10,319 nt of DNA from Bdellovibrionales bacterium RBG_16_40_8. Its GTDB lineage: Bacteria > Bdellovibrionota > Bdellovibrionia > Bdellovibrionales > UBA1609. A program made the translations under genes and the position numbers. The DNA lies in contig MEPT01000114.1 of assembly GCA_001769925.1 (NCBI GenBank), positions 15,130 through 25,448 of the forward strand. Direction: 5' to 3'. The notes under the pieces are model-generated. The model was not told the DNA's origin and made no database searches. It saw only the letters and a program-made list of their open reading frames with translations. Shown here piece by piece: positions 1 to 7,428 of this stretch. Numbering within the stretch: position 1 is the stretch's first letter; every line of letters begins with the position of its first letter.

Positions 1-818
1 ATAGCCGGAAAGGCAAAAAGGTAACCAAAATTTTCAGCACTTAAAGAAAATTTTTGTTTTAAATAAGATCTAAATACTAGGTTTAAAAGCGGCATAATCA
101 ATATTATGCTCGTGAAAAGCTGAAATTGCTTATAGCGTTTAGTCGGGTCGTCAAAAAAGAATTTAAGGCTAACAATGATTTCACGTAGGCTTTTAGCAAG
201 ATTAGTTGTGCTGGTCATGACTTTGTCGCGAAGTGAAACGCGTGAGATAATGTAAATTATCGCAAGATAGCTAACGGCATCGAAAAGAAATACTAAAGAA
301 GGTCCGTGTAGGTACATTAGCACTCCGGCAGCGGCGGGTCCTAGCATGCGCGCAACGTGAAATGAAGTTGATTGCAGGGCGAGGCCTTGTTGAAAATCTT
401 CGCGCGGTAGTGTGCGCGCGAACACGGCGGTAAATGATGGGCCATCGAACGAATTAACGAGTCCTTCAATAAAGCCAAAGAAATAAATCATCCAAAGTTT
501 TACATGAAAAAACTCAGTAATTAAAAAAAATGAAAATGTCGAAATAGTTAAAATTGTTTTTGTGATAAGTAAAACCTTGCGCGCATCAGCGCGATCGGCA
601 ATCGCCCCACCGTGGAGCGAAAGAAAAATTCCTGGCAGTGAGGTAGCTAAAAGTAATGTGCCAAGCGCCATTGTAGTGCCGGCTATATCTAGAACGAGCC
701 ACGAGCGGGCAAGCTCGTGTGACCAGGTTCCGATCAATGAAAGTAGCTGACAAATAAAAAATAGACGAAAAGGGCGGTGAACAAAGGGGTGAAGGCGCTT
801 TTTTACGAATTTTAACAT
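1..818 (-). CDS. MFS transporter, MFS_3/EntS-like (partial, C-terminus beyond left edge)
   Basis: The reverse strand reads open from an ATG at 818-816 to the window edge, giving 272 codons without a stop. The product is a hydrophobic inner-membrane protein. After a basic start (MLKFVKKRLH) come membrane helices at about residues 16-34, 44-70, 83-103, 108-130 and 172-192. The segment GGAIADRADARK (70-81) is the MFS motif A loop between helices 2 and 3. The LPRED and ARMLGPAAAGVL segments (137-166) resemble the MFS_3 family, which includes the enterobactin exporter EntS and macrolide-type efflux proteins. Export of a small molecule by proton antiport is therefore likely, but the substrate cannot be read from the sequence. 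An in-frame TAG lies three codons before the ATG, so no earlier start is possible. I see no clear Shine-Dalgarno sequence. The gene is divergent from the aldolase operon. Confidence 0.85.
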   Translation of the reverse strand, partial: MLKFVKKRLHPFVHRPFRLFFICQLLSLIGTWSHELARSWLVLDIAGTTMALGTLLLATSLPGIFLSLHGGAIADRADARKVLLITKTILTISTFSFFLITEFFHVKLWMIYFFGFIEGLVNSFDGPSFTAVFARTLPREDFQQGLALQSTSFHVARMLGPAAAGVLMYLHGPSLVFLFDAVSYLAIIYIISRVSLRDKVMTSTTNLAKSLREIIVSLKFFFDDPTKRYKQFQLFTSIILIMPLLNLVFRSYLKQKFSLSAENFGYLFAFPA

Positions 819-911
819 AGAAGAATGCTATTATGCTGGAGAATCATATTGATTTAAAGCACTAATGATTTTAGTTTCATGCGTTTCATAAACCATTTCT
901 ACGAGGGAATT
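819..911. other. Divergent intergenic region between MFS transporter and aldolase
   Basis: These 93 nt separate two divergent starts and must hold promoters for both. A TATTAT hexamer at 829-834 is a possible -10 for the rightward operon, and its complement overlaps a CATAAT-like box for the leftward gene. Neither has a convincing -35 at the right spacing. I see no operator-like inverted repeat. An ATG at 879 extends the aldolase frame upstream by 11 codons but has no ribosome binding site, so I treat it as leader. Confidence 0.35.
903..907 (+). promoter_or_regulatory. Ribosome binding site that decides the aldolase start
   Basis: GAGGG lies 4 nt before the ATG at 912. The upstream in-frame ATG at 879 is preceded by T-rich sequence without a purine tract. 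The start at 912 also begins the protein at MTPRVREIL, so 912 is preferred over 879. Confidence 0.7.
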
Positions 912-1835
912 ATGACGCCAAGAGTTAGAGAGATATTAAATTGGTACGGATCTGAAAACCCCGGAGTTCTTACAAATATGGCTCGCATGTTAAATCATGG
1001 CCGTATTGGTGGCTCAGGAAAACTTGTGATTTTGCCAGTGGATCAGGGCTTTGAGCATGGACCGGCACGAAGTTTTGCGAAAAATCCAGATGGCTACGAC
1101 CCAAGCTATCACATGAACTTAGCGATTGAATCTGGCTGTAATGCTTACGCTGCTCCACTAGGTGCGCTTGAAGTATGTGCTAGAGATTATGCCGGAGAAA
1201 TTCCGCTTATTTTGAAAATTAATAATTCAGATACACTTATGGATGTTAAAGAAAATCCAATTTCAGCATTAACCTCATCGGTAGACGATGCCCTTCGTTT
1301 AGGGTGCGTAGGAATTGGTTTTACTATTTATCCTGGCAGTACCGAGCGTAAGCACATGTACGAAGAAATTGCTGCGGCATCGCGTGAAGCAAAAAAAGCA
1401 GGGCTTGCGGTGATTATTTGGTCTTATCCTCGAGGAAAAGATATTTCAAAAGAAGGTGAGACAGCCATTGATGTTATTGCCTACGCTGCGCACATTGCCG
1501 CACAACTTGGTGCTAACATCATTAAAGTTAAACCTCCTACATCACACATTGAGCAAAAAGAGGCGAAAAAAGTTTATGAAGCCACAGGTATTCGTGTTGA
1601 AGACATGGCGCATCGATCTAAACATGTGGTTGATAGTTGTTTTAATGGTCGTCGCGTAGTTATTTTTAGTGGTGGTGCAAATAAATCTACAGCAGAAATA
1701 CTTGATGAGGTGCGTGGCTTAGCTAAGGGCGGAGCCTTTGGTTCGATTATGGGTCGTAATGCATTTCAGCGCCCAAAAAAAGAAGCTATTAAATTAATTC
1801 ATGACGTAATGGATATTTTCACAGGTCACGAGTAA
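912..1835 (+). CDS. fbaB: Class I fructose-bisphosphate aldolase, DhnA/FbaB family
   Basis: This 307-residue cytoplasmic enzyme is predicted to cleave fructose 1,6-bisphosphate reversibly into dihydroxyacetone phosphate and glyceraldehyde 3-phosphate through a lysine Schiff base. It matches the archaeal-type or DhnA class I aldolases rather than the zinc-dependent class II enzymes. The motif VDQGFEHGP (43-51) is the family signature near the first strand of the TIM barrel. GANIIKVK (200-207) carries the expected Schiff-base lysine (K205 or K207). SGGANKS (253-259) and MGRNAFQR (280-287) form the phosphate-binding loops at the end of the barrel. Length is normal for the family. The start at 912 is set by a good GAGGG ribosome binding site. 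The stop is 4 nt before lysS, so the two genes are almost certainly cotranscribed. E. coli FbaB is the closest named homologue I recognise, so the symbol is by family. Confidence 0.9.
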   Translation: MTPRVREILNWYGSENPGVLTNMARMLNHGRIGGSGKLVILPVDQGFEHGPARSFAKNPDGYDPSYHMNLAIESGCNAYAAPLGALEVCARDYAGEIPLILKINNSDTLMDVKENPISALTSSVDDALRLGCVGIGFTIYPGSTERKHMYEEIAAASREAKKAGLAVIIWSYPRGKDISKEGETAIDVIAYAAHIAAQLGANIIKVKPPTSHIEQKEAKKVYEATGIRVEDMAHRSKHVVDSCFNGRRVVIFSGGANKSTAEILDEVRGLAKGGAFGSIMGRNAFQRPKKEAIKLIHDVMDIFTGHE

Positions 1836-1839
1836 AAAA

Positions 1840-3315
1840 ATGTCAGATCTTAAAGAAAATCCACTGCGGGCCGAAAAAAGACGTAAGCTGCATGCATTAA
1901 AAGAGCTGGGGATTGATCCATACCCACATGAGTATAGGCGCACTCATCATGCGGCCGATTTACAACAGAAATTTGCATACCTAAAAGCTGGAGATAAAGT
2001 CGAACTTGAGCAAGTAAGTCTTGCTGGTCGACTTATGACTATGCGAGATATGGGTAAGGCTGCATTTTTTAATCTGCAAGATCAGTCTGGGCAAATGCAA
2101 ATTTATTTACGAATTCAAGAGCAAAATGATGTTGCACAAAAATCATTTAAGCTTATAGATCTTGGCGACATTGTCGGGGTTAAAGGATTTGTGTTTAAAA
2201 CACAAAAAGGCGAACTTTCTATTCATGCACAAGAATTTCAAATTTTATGTAAAACATTAGAGCCACTGCCTGAAAAATTTCACGGACTTACTGACATCGA
2301 GATGAAATACCGATACCGTCACCTTGATCTAATTGTCGACGGTGATTCACGTAAAGTGTTTGTGATGCGCTCAAAAATTATTCGTGAAATTCGTAATTTT
2401 CTCGATAGCCGGGGTTTTCTCGAAGTTGAAACTCCGGTTTTGCAGCCGGTGTACGGCGGGGCGGCGGCTCATCCATTTGAAACACACCATCGTGCGCTCG
2501 ACATGAAACTTTATCTTAAAATAAGCCCTGAAATTTACTTAAAAAGGCTTGTCGTTGGCGGTTTCGAAAAGGTTTACGAAATTAGTAAAAATTTTCGTAA
2601 TGAGGGTATAGATCGTTCACATAATCCTGAGTTTACCATGCTTGAGTATTATGAAGCTTACACTGATTACAAATATCAGATGCGTCAATTCGAAGAACTT
2701 GTTGCCCATGTAGCTAAGACTCTTACCGGGTCTATGAAGGTAAGATATCAAGATAAAGAAATTGATTTTACACCACCTTGGCATCGCATGACTGTTTATG
2801 AAGGTATTAAAAAGTACGCAGGTATTGATCCAGAAACAATTTCTGAGAAAGAATTATTTAATAGTATCAAAGAATTTGGATCAGCTCTTGAAAAGCCAGT
2901 TACAAAGGGCGAAATGCTTATGGAGGCTTTTGAGCTGAAAGTTGAAGAGCATTTGTGGCAACCTACTTTTGTTCTTGATCACCCTGTAGAAATTTCACCA
3001 CTCACAAAAATGCATCGCGAGAAAAAGGGGTTGGTAGAGCGTTTCGAGCCATTTGCAGCATGTATGGAAATCGGCAATGCCTATACTGAACTTAATGACC
3101 CTGAAGATCAGTTAAATCGACTTCAAGACCAAGAAAAAAAACGCATCACCGACGAAGATGCTCATCCGCTTGATGATGATTTCGTGCATGCTATTGATGT
3201 GGGTATGCCGCCTACGGGCGGAGTTGGGATTGGAGTTGAACGAATTGTGATGATTCTTACCAATCAGCCTAGCATTCGTGACATTATATTTTTCCCGACT
3301 ATGAAATTTAAATGA
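1840..3315 (+). CDS. lysS: Lysyl-tRNA synthetase, class II
   Basis: LysRS charges tRNA-Lys with lysine using ATP, in the cytoplasm as a homodimer. The 491 residues match the usual class IIb length. The amino-terminal half is an OB-fold anticodon-binding domain (about 55-145, including VSLAGRLMTMRDMGKAAFF). The catalytic domain follows. Motif 1 with the adjoining dimer helix lies around 177-200 and leads to the family segment YGGAAAHPFETHH. Motif 2 is NFRNEG (251-256) followed by HNPEFTMLEYYEAY. Motif 3 is GVGIGVER (461-468), with the ATP-binding arginine at 468. EIGNAYTELNDP is the lysine-recognition segment. No key residue is missing. The ATG is 4 nt after the aldolase stop, with only a weak GAG upstream, so translational coupling is likely. 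The stop overlaps the next gene's ATG. Confidence 0.97.
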   Translation: MSDLKENPLRAEKRRKLHALKELGIDPYPHEYRRTHHAADLQQKFAYLKAGDKVELEQVSLAGRLMTMRDMGKAAFFNLQDQSGQMQIYLRIQEQNDVAQKSFKLIDLGDIVGVKGFVFKTQKGELSIHAQEFQILCKTLEPLPEKFHGLTDIEMKYRYRHLDLIVDGDSRKVFVMRSKIIREIRNFLDSRGFLEVETPVLQPVYGGAAAHPFETHHRALDMKLYLKISPEIYLKRLVVGGFEKVYEISKNFRNEGIDRSHNPEFTMLEYYEAYTDYKYQMRQFEELVAHVAKTLTGSMKVRYQDKEIDFTPPWHRMTVYEGIKKYAGIDPETISEKELFNSIKEFGSALEKPVTKGEMLMEAFELKVEEHLWQPTFVLDHPVEISPLTKMHREKKGLVERFEPFAACMEIGNAYTELNDPEDQLNRLQDQEKKRITDEDAHPLDDDFVHAIDVGMPPTGGVGIGVERIVMILTNQPSIRDIIFFPTMKFK

Positions 3316-4142
3316 TGAAACAGTTTTTTTCGATTCTTCTTTTTTTGTCAGGCTGTACATTGGCGCCAACAAAAACATATATGACCGAAGACATCAATAC
3401 ACAAAAGCTGGTAACGGTACTTAAAAAGCCAATTAATATCACTAACGAAACAATAATTCTTGATGCGCGGGCGCCTTTTGAGTTTGCGGTCGCTCATCTG
3501 CCGCAAGCGGTTAACATACGATCAAGTGATTTTGGTAAAGATCCGTCGGCTGAAGTCAGGCGACTTGCACTTCTTGGCATCTCACCACAATCGCAAGTGG
3601 TTATTCTTGGTTTAGGTTTAAATGGTGCTGGTGAAGAGGGGCATATGGCGTGGACACTTCTTTACTTAGGTGTTGAAAATGTGCAAACGGCACAAGCCGA
3701 CTCACTGGGTCTTCGATATTCAAATTTAATCCCTCCGCCAAGAGCTAATGCGCCCACATGGGAGCCTCGTTTGCGGGGTTCAATACGAGCTAGTAAACAA
3801 GAATTGCTACGCGTGGCTATGAGTAAGTTTGACGATCGTGCACATATTCTAGATGTTCGCTCAAAAAAAGAGTTTTTTTCAAAAAATCGCGATCTTGAAT
3901 ATGAAGTACCTGACCTTAGAGCGGTAAACATAGAATGGAAAGATTTTTTTACTCAGATGGGTCGGCCAAATTTGGCAATGAGAGATCAGCTTCGTGCAGT
4001 GCAAATTAACCCGAATGATCGCGTAATAGTTATCTCAAATAATGGTTTACGTTCTGCTGCCACAACATACGCACTCTTGTCGTTGGGTTATAAGAATGCC
4101 GCAAGCTTCGCTGGTGGCTATACAGAGTTGCTAAAAAAGTAA
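3312..4142 (+). CDS. Lipoprotein with two degenerate rhodanese domains, no catalytic cysteine
   Basis: The 276-residue product begins MMKQFFSILLFLSGC, a short type II signal peptide with lipobox LSGC, so Cys15 should be lipidated. Threonine at +2 suggests outer-membrane sorting by E. coli rules. Domain 1 (about 30-135) shows the rhodanese strand IILDARAPFEFAVAHLPQAV. Domain 2 (about 160-275) shows HILDVRSKKEF and, near the end, NNGLRSAATTYALLSLGY. In active sulfurtransferases the active-site loop starts with Cys. Here domain 1 has a glycine-rich GLGLNGAGEEG loop and domain 2 has Asn243 in NNGLRS. The only cysteine in the protein is the lipobox one, so thiosulfate or other sulfane-sulfur transfer is not expected, and a binding or structural role is more likely. 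The ATG overlaps the lysS stop as ATGA. A second ATG follows at once (3315) and may be the actual start. Confidence 0.85.
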   Translation: MMKQFFSILLFLSGCTLAPTKTYMTEDINTQKLVTVLKKPINITNETIILDARAPFEFAVAHLPQAVNIRSSDFGKDPSAEVRRLALLGISPQSQVVILGLGLNGAGEEGHMAWTLLYLGVENVQTAQADSLGLRYSNLIPPPRANAPTWEPRLRGSIRASKQELLRVAMSKFDDRAHILDVRSKKEFFSKNRDLEYEVPDLRAVNIEWKDFFTQMGRPNLAMRDQLRAVQINPNDRVIVISNNGLRSAATTYALLSLGYKNAASFAGGYTELLKK

Positions 4143-4144
4143 AT

Positions 4145-5101
4145 TTAGGTACCGGTAGTTTTTTGCATATGAAAAAGAACTTCATACAGCGCGCGCAGCA
4201 TTTCAGGATCGTAGCGACTAGCAAGTTTGTTTTTCATGAAATCAAGTGCCGCAGCAGGGCGCATGGGTTTATTGTATGAACGTTGCGTGGTTAAAGCATC
4301 AAAGGTGTCAGCTAAGGCAATAATTTTAGCCATCGGATGAATTTCGTGGGGCTGAAGTTGTTGAGGGTACCCATTGCCGGCCATGCTCTCGTGGTGCTCA
4401 AAGCAACAGGCTTTAACTTCATCAGAGGCGTTATGCTCACTTAAAATTACTAGCCCATATTGTGGGTGTTTTTGCATTTGCGCCCACTCAACGTCGTTAA
4501 GCGGGCCAATTTTGGTGATAATTTCAATGCTAACTTGACGTTTACCTACGTCGTGAAAAATTGCACCTTGACCCATATGTGCTAGATCATCTTTTGAAAA
4601 GCCAAGTACTTTAGCAAGGCCTAAACTGTATACCCCTACATCAAGAGAGTGGGTATAGGTGTAAAAGTCATGACTTGAAAGACCAACCAAGTGTGACATA
4701 GCCTCGGGCTCGCTATCCATAAGCTCTATTAGATGGTTTATTATAGGTTTTGATTCGTTTAATGCGCGATTTATATCTTCGCTTTCGAAAAGTTCTTCAA
4801 TAAGCGTCAAAGAGCTTTCGCGCAGTATAACAGCTTTTTCTTTTGATGTGAGTTGCCCAGAATTGATCTTTTCATGTACATACGTTTTGAAAGCCGCACG
4901 ATCTTCAATTTTAACATAAAAGTTATCGGGCGCCTTAGATTCAAATTTACTAAGTTTTTCTTGCTCAAGGTTGCCCCCGGCGCGTAAATAGTGGATTTGT
5001 TTGTTATTAATCAGTACATAGAGATCAAACGGGATGGGCGCATTTGCATGAAGTGAATTTAATCTCACTTTAATGAAGCGGTCATCGTGTTGTTCAGCCA
5101 T
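4145..5101 (-). CDS. HD-GYP domain protein, probable cyclic-di-GMP phosphodiesterase
   Basis: The 318-residue soluble product carries a carboxy-terminal HD-GYP domain (about 140-310), a family that hydrolyses cyclic di-GMP. Metal ligands and motif residues are present in order: H151 (YTHSLDVG), H183-D184 with K187 (FHDVGK), H212 (KHP), H236-H237 (EHHE), the GNGYP signature (242-246) and D265 (ALADTFDALTTQRSY). It should therefore be catalytically competent. The amino-terminal 130 residues (FIKVRLNSLH, FDLYVLI, FYVKIED) are a separate alpha/beta region, perhaps a sensor, resembling the accessory region found before some HD-GYP domains. No membrane segment or receiver domain is visible. The frame also opens at a TTG at 5131, but the ATG at 5101 is the more usual start; neither has a strong ribosome binding site. 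Its stop is 2 nt from that of the convergent lipoprotein gene. Confidence 0.9.
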   Translation of the reverse strand: MAEQHDDRFIKVRLNSLHANAPIPFDLYVLINNKQIHYLRAGGNLEQEKLSKFESKAPDNFYVKIEDRAAFKTYVHEKINSGQLTSKEKAVILRESSLTLIEELFESEDINRALNESKPIINHLIELMDSEPEAMSHLVGLSSHDFYTYTHSLDVGVYSLGLAKVLGFSKDDLAHMGQGAIFHDVGKRQVSIEIITKIGPLNDVEWAQMQKHPQYGLVILSEHNASDEVKACCFEHHESMAGNGYPQQLQPHEIHPMAKIIALADTFDALTTQRSYNKPMRPAAALDFMKNKLASRYDPEMLRALYEVLFHMQKTTGT

Positions 5102-5154
5102 ACTACGAGTTTGCCACGGTATGCGTAGCAACCCAAGGTTGGTTTGTATATAAA

Positions 5155-5166
5155 AGACCTAGGTCT
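5155..5166. promoter_or_regulatory. 12-bp perfect palindrome next to a TATATAAA box (possible operator)
   Basis: AGACCTAGGTCT is a perfect palindrome in the gap between the divergent HD-GYP and recG genes. It directly follows TATATAAA (5147-5154), which could serve as a -10 for recG, so transcription would start inside or beside it. Perfect 12-bp palindromes occur by chance a few times per 10 kb, so only its location supports a regulatory role. Confidence 0.25.
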
Positions 5167-5171
5167 GGGAG
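5167..5171 (+). promoter_or_regulatory. Ribosome binding site supporting the recG TTG start
   Basis: GGGAG lies 7 nt before the TTG at 5179, separated by an A and a run of T. No in-frame ATG lies close by, and the RecG-conserved GVGPK segment begins only about 14 codons later, so a TTG start is the best reading. Confidence 0.55.
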
Positions 5172-5178
5172 ATTTTTT

Positions 5179-7263
5179 TTGACCTTAGCATATGATACGC
5201 ACATTCAATATTTGAAAGGTGTTGGCCCAAAGCTTGGCGATGTACTGCGTAAAAGGGGAGTGGCTACAGTAGGAGCACTGCTAGAGTGGTTTCCTCGCGC
5301 CTATGAGGATCGCAGGCATGCGCGAAATATTGCATCCCTTGCGCATGAACAGATTGTTAGCATTGAAGCTACAGTTATCAGTGTACGCGCTATTTCTATG
5401 GGTAAAAGTCACCGTAAAATTTATGAAATAGTTGTTAGAGACGAAAGCGGGCGTATTAGCTGTAAATATTTTCGCGTACCTTATAGAGGATACTTTGAGC
5501 GTTTTACCACGCATCAAAAAGTTCGTATTGCAGGTAAAGTGACTTTATATCGTAATAAATTAGAATTTCATCACCCAGACATACAGCTAGTTTCTGATGA
5601 TGAGCCTAAAACAGAAGATCAGCTTATACCGCTTTATACTGATACCGAGGGTTTGAGCCCGCATAAAATTCGTAAGCTAATGACCGTTGCTATTGATGAA
5701 CTTGTATTAAAACAAAAAGCAGTGCCAGAAGTTTTTCCTTTGCAGCTGCGCGAGAAATTTAATTTGCTACCGCGCGCCGAGGCGCTTAGGTTGATTCACT
5801 GCCCGCCCCCCCTTTCAGGTGAAGATTTTTTAAATTATCGCTCTCCAGCGCAGAGAAGAATTATTTTTGAAGAGTTTTTTTGGCTTGAAATTTATATGGC
5901 TAGAGAAAAACTTGGTTTAAAACGTGAGCCAGCTCCAGCGTTATTAGGTGGTCGTGAGCTCGCAGATAAGTTGATTGCCAGTCTTTCGTTTCAATTAACT
6001 AAAGCGCAAATTTTTGTATTTGAAGAAATTTTTGCAGATATTCAAAAGCCCAACCCTATGCATCGTTTGGTGCAGGGCGATGTTGGTTCAGGAAAAACCG
6101 TTGTAGCACTACTGGCCGCATGTGTGACAAAAGCGAGTGGCTTTCAAACTGCCCTTATGGTGCCCACTGAAATTTTAGCAGAGCAACACTTTGCAAATGC
6201 AGAAAAGCTTCTTTCGCCACTTGGTATACGCGTTGCGCTTCTAGTTGGTAGTCTCAAAGCTAAGGCTCATCAAGAGATATGTGAGAAGCTCGCCAGCGGT
6301 GAAATTGATCTTGTTATTGGCACACATGCGCTAATTGAAGAAGAGGTAGTGTTTAAAAATCTCGGACTCGTAGTTATTGATGAGCAGCACCGATTTGGCG
6401 TAGAGCAAAGACAAAAACTTAAAAAAAATCTAACTCCACATTTTCTGGTTATGACAGCAACACCTATACCACGAACCCTTGCCATGACAGTTTACGGAGA
6501 TTTAGATGTTTCAACTATTGACGAGTTACCGCCAGGCCGTTCACCAATTGTTACTCGCAAAACATTTTCTTCAAAACGTGAAAAAGTTTTTCAGTTTATG
6601 CATGAGCAGATTCAAAAAGGCAGGCAGGCATATGTGATATACCCGCTTGTTGAAGAAAGTGAAAAGATAGATTTAAAAGATGCCATTTCAGAATATGAAT
6701 CTTTGAAAAATAGTTTTACTGACCTCAAAATCGGGCTGCTTCATGGTAAAATGAAGTCTGATGAAAAAGACGCAATAATGAATGAATTTAGACAAAATAA
6801 AATTCAGGTTTTAGTTTCAACTACTGTTGTTGAGGTCGGGGTTGACGTGCCTAACGCTAACATGATGATTATTGAACATGCTGAACGCTTTGGTCTGTCA
6901 CAGCTTCATCAGCTTCGCGGTCGAGTAGGTCGCGGAGAACACAAAAGTTATTGCGTTTTGATTTTAGGTTACGCCGTATCTGAAGAGGCAATACATCGCG
7001 CCAGTGTCATCGAAAGTACAACCGATGGATTTAAAATAGCTGAGGCAGATCTTGAGATTCGTGGGCCAGGAGAATTTCTTGGCAGACGGCAATCAGGGCT
7101 GCCAGGCTTTAAAATGGCTAATCTCGTTCGTGATCTCGCAATTTTGAAAGATGCTCGTCAAGCCGCTACTGAAATTCTGATCATTGACCCTGAACTTGCA
7201 CGCGCTGAACACCAACTTATGCGTAGCGCACTTAACGAACACAAAAAATCTATTGTTGGTTAA
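5179..7263 (+). CDS. recG: ATP-dependent DNA helicase RecG
   Basis: RecG remodels stalled replication forks, Holliday junctions and R-loops. The 694-residue length is normal. The amino-terminal wedge region starts with YLKGVGPKLGDVLRKRG and FPRAYEDR (about 11-46) and continues into an OB-fold (about 55-150) that grips branched DNA. The superfamily 2 motor follows: Walker A GDVGSGKT (300-307), PTEILAEQH (motif Ia), DEQH box (401-404), TATP (426-429, motif III), and QLRGRVGRG (motif VI, around 578-586). The TRG region, GFKIAEADLEIRGPGEF and following residues, couples ATP hydrolysis to DNA translocation. All catalytic residues are intact. The start is a TTG with a GGGAG ribosome binding site. 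The gene is divergent from the HD-GYP gene and is followed by a large inverted repeat, suggesting that it ends its own transcript. Confidence 0.97.
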   Translation: MTLAYDTHIQYLKGVGPKLGDVLRKRGVATVGALLEWFPRAYEDRRHARNIASLAHEQIVSIEATVISVRAISMGKSHRKIYEIVVRDESGRISCKYFRVPYRGYFERFTTHQKVRIAGKVTLYRNKLEFHHPDIQLVSDDEPKTEDQLIPLYTDTEGLSPHKIRKLMTVAIDELVLKQKAVPEVFPLQLREKFNLLPRAEALRLIHCPPPLSGEDFLNYRSPAQRRIIFEEFFWLEIYMAREKLGLKREPAPALLGGRELADKLIASLSFQLTKAQIFVFEEIFADIQKPNPMHRLVQGDVGSGKTVVALLAACVTKASGFQTALMVPTEILAEQHFANAEKLLSPLGIRVALLVGSLKAKAHQEICEKLASGEIDLVIGTHALIEEEVVFKNLGLVVIDEQHRFGVEQRQKLKKNLTPHFLVMTATPIPRTLAMTVYGDLDVSTIDELPPGRSPIVTRKTFSSKREKVFQFMHEQIQKGRQAYVIYPLVEESEKIDLKDAISEYESLKNSFTDLKIGLLHGKMKSDEKDAIMNEFRQNKIQVLVSTTVVEVGVDVPNANMMIIEHAERFGLSQLHQLRGRVGRGEHKSYCVLILGYAVSEEAIHRASVIESTTDGFKIAEADLEIRGPGEFLGRRQSGLPGFKMANLVRDLAILKDARQAATEILIIDPELARAEHQLMRSALNEHKKSIVG

Positions 7264-7293
7264 TGAATGAAGAAAACAATGTGGCGTCTATTT

Positions 7294-7341
7294 CTCACTC
7301 CTGAATAAGACTCTTTATGGGTTGACTTATTCAGGAGTGGG
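7294..7341. repeat. Perfect 14-bp inverted repeat, hairpin after recG (possible terminator)
   Basis: The left arm 7296-7309 (CACTCCTGAATAAG) is exactly complementary to the right arm 7326-7339. One G-U pair and one C-G pair extend the stem to 16 bp at 7294-7309 and 7326-7341. The loop is 16 nt. It starts 30 nt after the recG stop, where a terminator would sit. However, the stem is AT-mixed and is followed by GTAGCAAAG-type sequence (from 7341), not a T run, so it is not a classic intrinsic terminator. It could act as an mRNA 3'-end stabiliser or a protein site. It could also be a small inverted-repeat element. Confidence 0.6.
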
Positions 7342-7385
7342 TAGCAAAGTTCCTAGCAGCGTAAGGCATAATTTTTTTAATTAAC

Positions 7386-7411
7386 GACAATTATTAAAGA
7401 CAATTATTAAA
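7386..7411 (+). repeat. Tandem duplication of a 13-bp unit
   Basis: GACAATTATTAAA occurs twice head to tail (7386-7398 and 7399-7411), followed by GACAA, the first five bases of a third copy. It ends just upstream of an AAGG ribosome binding site (7418-7421). It looks like replication slippage, or paired binding sites. Confidence 0.75.
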
Positions 7412-7428
7412 GACAAAAAGGTATTTTA

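Noticed and set aside
562..750. 62-codon open frame on the + strand
   Set aside because: It lies wholly inside the MFS transporter on the other strand, has no ribosome binding site and no recognisable domain.
879..911. Eleven extra codons at the aldolase start (ATG at 879)
   Set aside because: There is no ribosome binding site before 879, whereas GAGGG precedes 912 at a good distance.
970..1158. 62-codon open frame on the - strand
   Set aside because: It is antisense to the core of the aldolase and is explained as a shadow of that gene.
4132..4165. Possible bidirectional terminator between the convergent genes (AAAAAAGT ... AGTTTTTT around TACCGGTA)
   Set aside because: The flanking A and T runs suggest it, but the only real palindrome is the 8-bp TACCGGTA, with no stable stem joining the runs.
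5102..5131. Extension of the HD-GYP protein to a TTG start
   Set aside because: TTG with no clear ribosome binding site is less likely than the ATG at 5101, although the frame is open; it would also reach into the recG promoter region.
7294..7341. Integron attC site
   Set aside because: The arms do not show paired core sites of the expected RYYYAAC/GTTRRRY form and no cassette gene or integrase is present.
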